Positions 60,361 through 64,000 of a stretch of DNA of 64,000 bases are shown piece by piece; position 1 is the first letter of the stretch, and every line of letters starts with the position of its first letter. The notes under the pieces are model-generated. The model was not told where the DNA came from. It did not search any database and saw only the letters and a list, made by a program, of their open reading frames with translations. The position numbers were made by a program, and so were the translations under genes. Origin of the DNA: Bedellia somnulentella (taxonomy: Eukaryota > Arthropoda > Insecta > Lepidoptera > Bedelliidae); the NCBI GenBank assembly GCA_963576735.1, contig OY755198.1:2914001-2978000 (forward strand). Direction: 5' to 3'.

Positions 60361-60510
60361 CGCCATTGGTTGCTACTGGGTTAAGCAGAGGCTCCCGATT
60401 GCTATTTCATAAAATCTTGGTAGATTTCACGAGCTTCAAGTAGATTCATCACTCTTTCATAAATGCCCTTTTTAACTGACCTTGAAAAAAAGGAGTGTTC
60501 TCAATTCGAC
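60361..60510 (-). mobile_element. RTE relic
   Basis: CGCCATTGGTTGCTACTGGG to AAGGAGTGTTCTCAATTCG. Confidence 0.6.
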
Positions 60511-60683
60511 CGTATATTATTTTTATGTTTGTTCGCCGATTACTTCGCCATTTGTGAACCGATTTTGATTATTATTTTCACTTAAAAAACTTATTTCGTA
60601 CTTTTTAGTACTTGATTGTTTATTTTCAGTTGTTTTTCCCACTATGAAGTCGGTTTTCTTTTTGTTAAAAATTATTTTTATTT

Positions 60684-60960
60684 AGAGAGGATGGATGACA
60701 GTAAATTAGTGAAAGAGATATATAGAGCCAATGTGGAAGGTAATGTTAGTAGAGGACGACCTCGGAGGACACATTTGGATCAAATAGAAAATGTGCTCAA
60801 AAAGGCAGGTGTCCGCAGTATAAAGAATAAAAGAGCATGTATGAAAAGATTGATGGATGTAAACGAAGCCAGAGAGGTGTGCCAGGATCGTACAAAGTGG
60901 CGATCGACAGTCTCTGCCTACCCCAATGGGAACTAACGGCGTGAGAATATGTATGTATGT
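60684..60960 (+). mobile_element. RTE-1 3' fragment, intact frame
   Basis: ERMDDSKLVKEIYRANVEGN to VSAYPNGN is open. Imperfect flanking repeats ATTTTTATTT (60674) and ATTTTTAATTT (60961). Confidence 0.9.
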
Positions 60961-61082
60961 ATTTTTAATTTTCTCACTTTGCATGCCTGGTTTTTTAATC
61001 ATATTCTGTTTATGATATATATGTGTCCATTGTCGTTGTCATTTAGTGAATGGTTAATTCACATATATTTTTTCTAATTGTA

Positions 61083-61212
61083 TCAATAACCGTGATTGCA
61101 ATTTGATTTTTCTAAAGACATTTGTGTGGTTTTTATCATGGTTGTTAATGATGAATGAAAACATAGTGGAGAAACCCACATGGCTGTGTTTTACTTAGTC
61201 ATGTGACAGTGC
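61083..61212 (+). repeat. SINE-B body fragment
   Basis: TTTTTCTAAAGACATTTGTG to TAGTCATGTGACAGTG. Confidence 0.75.
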
Positions 61213-61234
61213 CCTATATCGGTGGTGCAGCTGC

Positions 61235-62325
61235 AGCATTCGGCAAGCTGTGATCCAAGGTCTTCTCCTCACATGATTAAATGCTGGCCACCAAAATCTC
61301 AGTATTTAGGGCTGTTGTGATGCCAAACTCTTGTACGCTTCCGAAACGTGGTGCGTGTACTGTACACAGTCGCACTTTAGATCGATTCCACCTCAAGTGC
61401 TTGCGCAAGTCTTAAAAATCTAATGGTCGGATCAAGTGCGGAATACCGAAGTTTTACGACGAGCTAATGTTGGCAGCATTCTGGTCTATTTGATGCGTCG
61501 GCAGTTTCGGTGGTGCGGACACGTATCGCGTATGCCGGAGGAAAGAGTGGCGAAGCGCATCTTTTATTCTGAACTCGAGGAGGGCAAGCGAAGGCAAACA
61601 TGGCGGTCAACTCCTTCGATACAAAGATGTTCAGAAGTGACACATGAGAAGATGCAATATAAAGCCCTCGAGTTGTTAGATGTGGTGTAAAAGATGATAT
61701 TGTAAGAAAGATAGAGAAGGGAATGTTGAGATGGTTTGGGCATATAGAGAGGATGGATGACAGTAAATTGGTAAAAGAGATCTATAGAGCCAATGTGGAA
61801 GGTAATGTTAGTAGAGGACGACCTCGGAGGACACATTTGGATCAAATAGAAAATGTACTCAAAAAGGCAGGTGTCCGTAGTACGAAGAATAAAAGAGCAT
61901 GTATGAAAAGACTGATGGATGTGAATGAAGCTAGAGAGGTTTGCCAGGATTGTACAAAGTGGCGATCGATAGTCTCTGCCTACCCCAATGAGAACTAACG
62001 GCGTGAGAATATGTATGTATGTATGTATGTAGTTGGGAAGTTTTGGCAGCACAATGTCCCGAATGGCGCAGGCTTGTACAAAGGCGAGTCAGAGATTTCT
62101 AGAAGCAGCGTAAAACAGACCTCGACTCTAAGCGCGACGAATTGAAAGCCTGACAACTCTGTGCCATTCAGACAGCGGAATGCTCACGAGCTTACAATGT
62201 GCGCGAGTATTTACCGCTAAGATAAGATACATAAGCCATCTTCGGGCTCATGAACGGAGAGCCGATTAGGAGTTTTTAAGTGGTTGCCATGACCGAAATC
62301 GGTCGGAAGGATCATCATAGTCATC
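61235..62325 (+). pseudogene. Second LINE family, decayed C-terminal region, split by RTE-1
   Basis: Frame pieces include [32 protein letters not shown] and [12 protein letters not shown], and after the RTE-1 the continuation WEVLAAQCPEWRRLVQRRVR. These motifs belong to endonuclease-reverse transcriptase C-termini of LINEs distinct from RTE-1. Stops and frameshifts are frequent. Confidence 0.75.
61676..62029 (+). mobile_element. RTE-1 3' fragment nested in another LINE
   Basis: Open from [20 protein letters not shown] to SAYPNEN; tail (TATG)4. AGTTG at both edges may be the target duplication. CCCCAATGAGAAC has lost one G of the terminal hairpin. Confidence 0.9.
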
Positions 62326-62334
62326 ATACTATAT

Positions 62335-62440
62335 TAGCAAAACGTGGGTGCTCTCATCACCGGGTGACAATGGCACGTGATGTTCAGAAGTATAAGGAAC
62401 TCTACCAACCCCTTCGGGGATATGCAGCGTGAAGTTTTGA
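62335..62440 (+). repeat. SINE-B 3' part
   Basis: GCAAAACGTGGGTGCTCTCA to CCCCTTCGGGGATATGCAGC; tail decayed. Confidence 0.8.
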
Positions 62441-62562
62441 GTTTAAATTTTGGTATCTATTGTACTTTTAAGTATTATTAGTCTCAAACTACACAATATG
62501 ATAAACAACCTTATCCCGTTCACTATTTAATCTAACCCTCTACTTTAATTTCGATACATCAA

Positions 62563-62810
62563 GGCTTAGAATAGCACTATCCCATTTCTTCCGGTGGGTG
62601 TACGTAAGAGGCGACTAATGGTATTGGGGCTATCAAGGGATTTTTGGGCGATGCGGTTGGAGACCCATCACCAACAACCTTTATTTTACCATCTTTTCCC
62701 CACGCAACTTTCCAAAAGTGGCTGAGGAATTGCTAATTCCTTAGCTTCTAGGGATTTATAGCCGTGAGTATGTGTGTATGTAAGTGTATGTATGTATGTA
62801 TGAATGAATG
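62563..62810 (+). repeat. SINE-A (A1), first bases missing
   Basis: GGCTTAGAATAGCACTATCC to a long mixed TATG/AATG tail. Confidence 0.9.
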
Positions 62811-62814
62811 AAAG

Positions 62815-62955
62815 ATTAAAATACAGGACTTCAGTATTGCCAGGTGTGATATAAAATAGCGTTGGAGTGTTGCCAACAATTCGGCCAGGTGCTCCATGAA
62901 TTTGAGATTCAAATATCACGCCACCCTCAATATGAGATTTTGCGATCACTTTCAA
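62815..62955 (-). other. Open segment, exon-like, unassigned
   Basis: Minus strand reads VIAKSHIEGGVIFESQIHGA then PGRIVGNTPTLFYITPGNTE, with balanced composition. It is cut by the SINE-A tail on the left. Splice sites are weak. Possibly coding remnant of a host gene or transposon. Confidence 0.3.
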
Positions 62956-63120
62956 AATCGAAAATATTTCCGGAGATCATAAAAAGTTAGGTTACTAAAA
63001 TGCGTTGTTAATGATTTCTATAACACGAATGTATCACCTTATTACATTTCACGTATAAATAAAGGTGACACTTATTACAAACATAAATAGGTGTTAAGGT
63101 GAATACATGTTACATAAATG

Positions 63121-63361
63121 AATACGTATGCTCACGGCTATAAATTCCTTAACGGGGTAGCAGAGCTTTGGAATGAAAAATTCCTCAGCTACTTTTGGAA
63201 GTGGATTGGGGAATAGATGGTAATAAATAAATGTTTTGTTGACGGGAATCCAACCACATCACCCAAAAATCACTTAGGAAGCCCCTATACCCTTAGTCAC
63301 CTCTTACGATCACCCACGGGTAGAAATGGGGTAGTGTTATTCTAAGCCGACAATACACGGC
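63121..63361 (-). repeat. SINE-A (A2), full length
   Basis: ATACGTATGCTCACGG to GCCGACAATACACGGC. Confidence 0.9.
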
Positions 63362-63481
63362 AAGAAGAAGAGCTACTTATATAAAAAAAAACAAAGCTGT
63401 ACTATAATATAAACCTCTATATTAAGGCAAATAAAAAATGTATGATCATCTTTTCACTTTAAGTAGCTAGATATTAAGTAC

Positions 63482-63770
63482 ACCAATTTGTCTTTTCTAA
63501 AGTCATAGGTGTGGTTAATTTATCATGGTTGCTAACGGTGAGGGAAAACATCGTGAGGAAACCCACATGGCTGAGTTGTACTTAGTCATGTGACAGTGTA
63601 TTCGTACAAAACGGCGATAGGCCTGCCCCCTATCACGTGAGTACACTGTCTAAGCAAAACGTGGGTACCTTCTCTGGACACTAGATAGCGCTGCCATGTG
63701 AGTTCAGAAGTATTGGTACCTCTGCCAACCCCTTCGGGGATAAACGGCGTGAACGTTTATGTCTATGTCT
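63482..63770 (+). repeat. SINE-B (B2 body), head missing
   Basis: CACCAATTTGTCTTTTCTAA to CCCCTTCGGGGATAAACGGC; body TACCTTCTCTGGACACTAGA as in 46412. Confidence 0.9.
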
Positions 63771-63821
63771 TATATTAAGTAACAATAATTTGAAATATAC
63801 CTATTCAAGTGTAATATCTTA

Positions 63822-64000
63822 GCAACCGCTTATCATGCAGATAATGAGGGTTCAAATCCCGGGTCGGGCCTACAACATTTTAATTTTGCTCAAGTCATTA
63901 TGTATAAAGAAGAAGGAAAGACATTTATTCGCAATGTGTGGCACAAGGAATATCTGGTTAATTTATCATGGTTGTTAGCGTGAGGGAAAACATCGTAAGC
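63822..64000 (+). repeat. SINE-B, runs off the window
   Basis: Head ATCATGCAGATAATGAGGG and GTTCAAATCCCGGG; a family D-like piece (GAAGGAAAGACATTTATTCG) interrupts it at about 63908-63952; body resumes CTGGTTAATTTATCATGG. Confidence 0.8.

Noticed and set aside
61436..61690. 84-codon plus-strand frame taken as a gene
   Set aside because: It is a fragment of a decayed LINE C-terminus with stops on both sides.
1..64000. CRISPR array
   Set aside because: The many near-identical units are dispersed, in both orientations and with target duplications; they are SINEs.

Overview
The window looks like a repeat-saturated piece of a lepidopteran (butterfly or moth) nuclear genome. Reasons: AT-rich DNA, short exons split by long introns, RTE, Jockey and CR1-type LINEs, tRNA-derived SINEs, and Helitrons with TC...CTAG ends. 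The species cannot be named from sequence alone. There is no sign of bacterial genes, operons, rRNA or CRISPR.

Most of the 64 kb is interspersed repeat. I use working names. SINE-A is about 250 bp with a homogeneous 5' end (GCYGTGTAGTGTCGGCTTAG) and a (TATG)n tail; about 70 copies or pieces in subfamilies A1 (CTTCCGGTGGGTGTACG), A2 (CTACCCGTGGGTGATCG) and A3 (CCCACGGGTGTCG). SINE-B is about 365 bp with a clear tRNA-like head and a (TTATG)n tail. RTE-1 is an RTE-type LINE with a (TATG)n tail; its best copy is 17454-18739. RTE-2 is a relative with a (TAAG)n tail. MITE-C is a 138-bp inverted-repeat element with TTA/TAA target duplications. Family D has a (GAAA)n border. For repeats the strand given is the one on which the tail lies at the 3' end. 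RTE-1, SINE-A and SINE-B end in the same hairpin module, so the two SINEs are probably moved by the RTE machinery.

Layout: 0-1.5 kb holds the 3' part of a Jockey-like LINE. From 1.55 to 6.86 kb, on the minus strand, three phase-compatible exons encode the start of an uncharacterised secreted protein, with its introns filled by transposons. From 7 to 24 kb is a SINE/RTE mosaic with a few possible plus-strand exons. From 24.8 to 28.4 kb a 3.6-kb CR1/Jockey-type LINE sits inside a SINE-B. From 28 to 51 kb is more mosaic, with two good Helitron copies and a shorter relative, LTR remnants, a CpG-rich first exon (46.9-47.0 kb, minus) and two candidate downstream exons (33.5 and 32.6 kb). From 51.95 to 57.65 kb lies a complete 5.7-kb DNA transposon with 290-300 bp terminal inverted repeats. 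Its single large gene joins paired CX2C...HX2C modules, a FEN1/XPG-like nuclease domain and a CXC-type cysteine cluster, interrupted by two in-frame TAG codons and one LINE-tail insertion. From 58 to 64 kb is mosaic again, including a nested LINE/RTE pair.

The most interesting items are the XPG/CXC transposon, the hairpin shared by the RTE and its presumed SINE parasites, and the hidden secreted-protein gene whose splice sites are crowded by transposon insertions.
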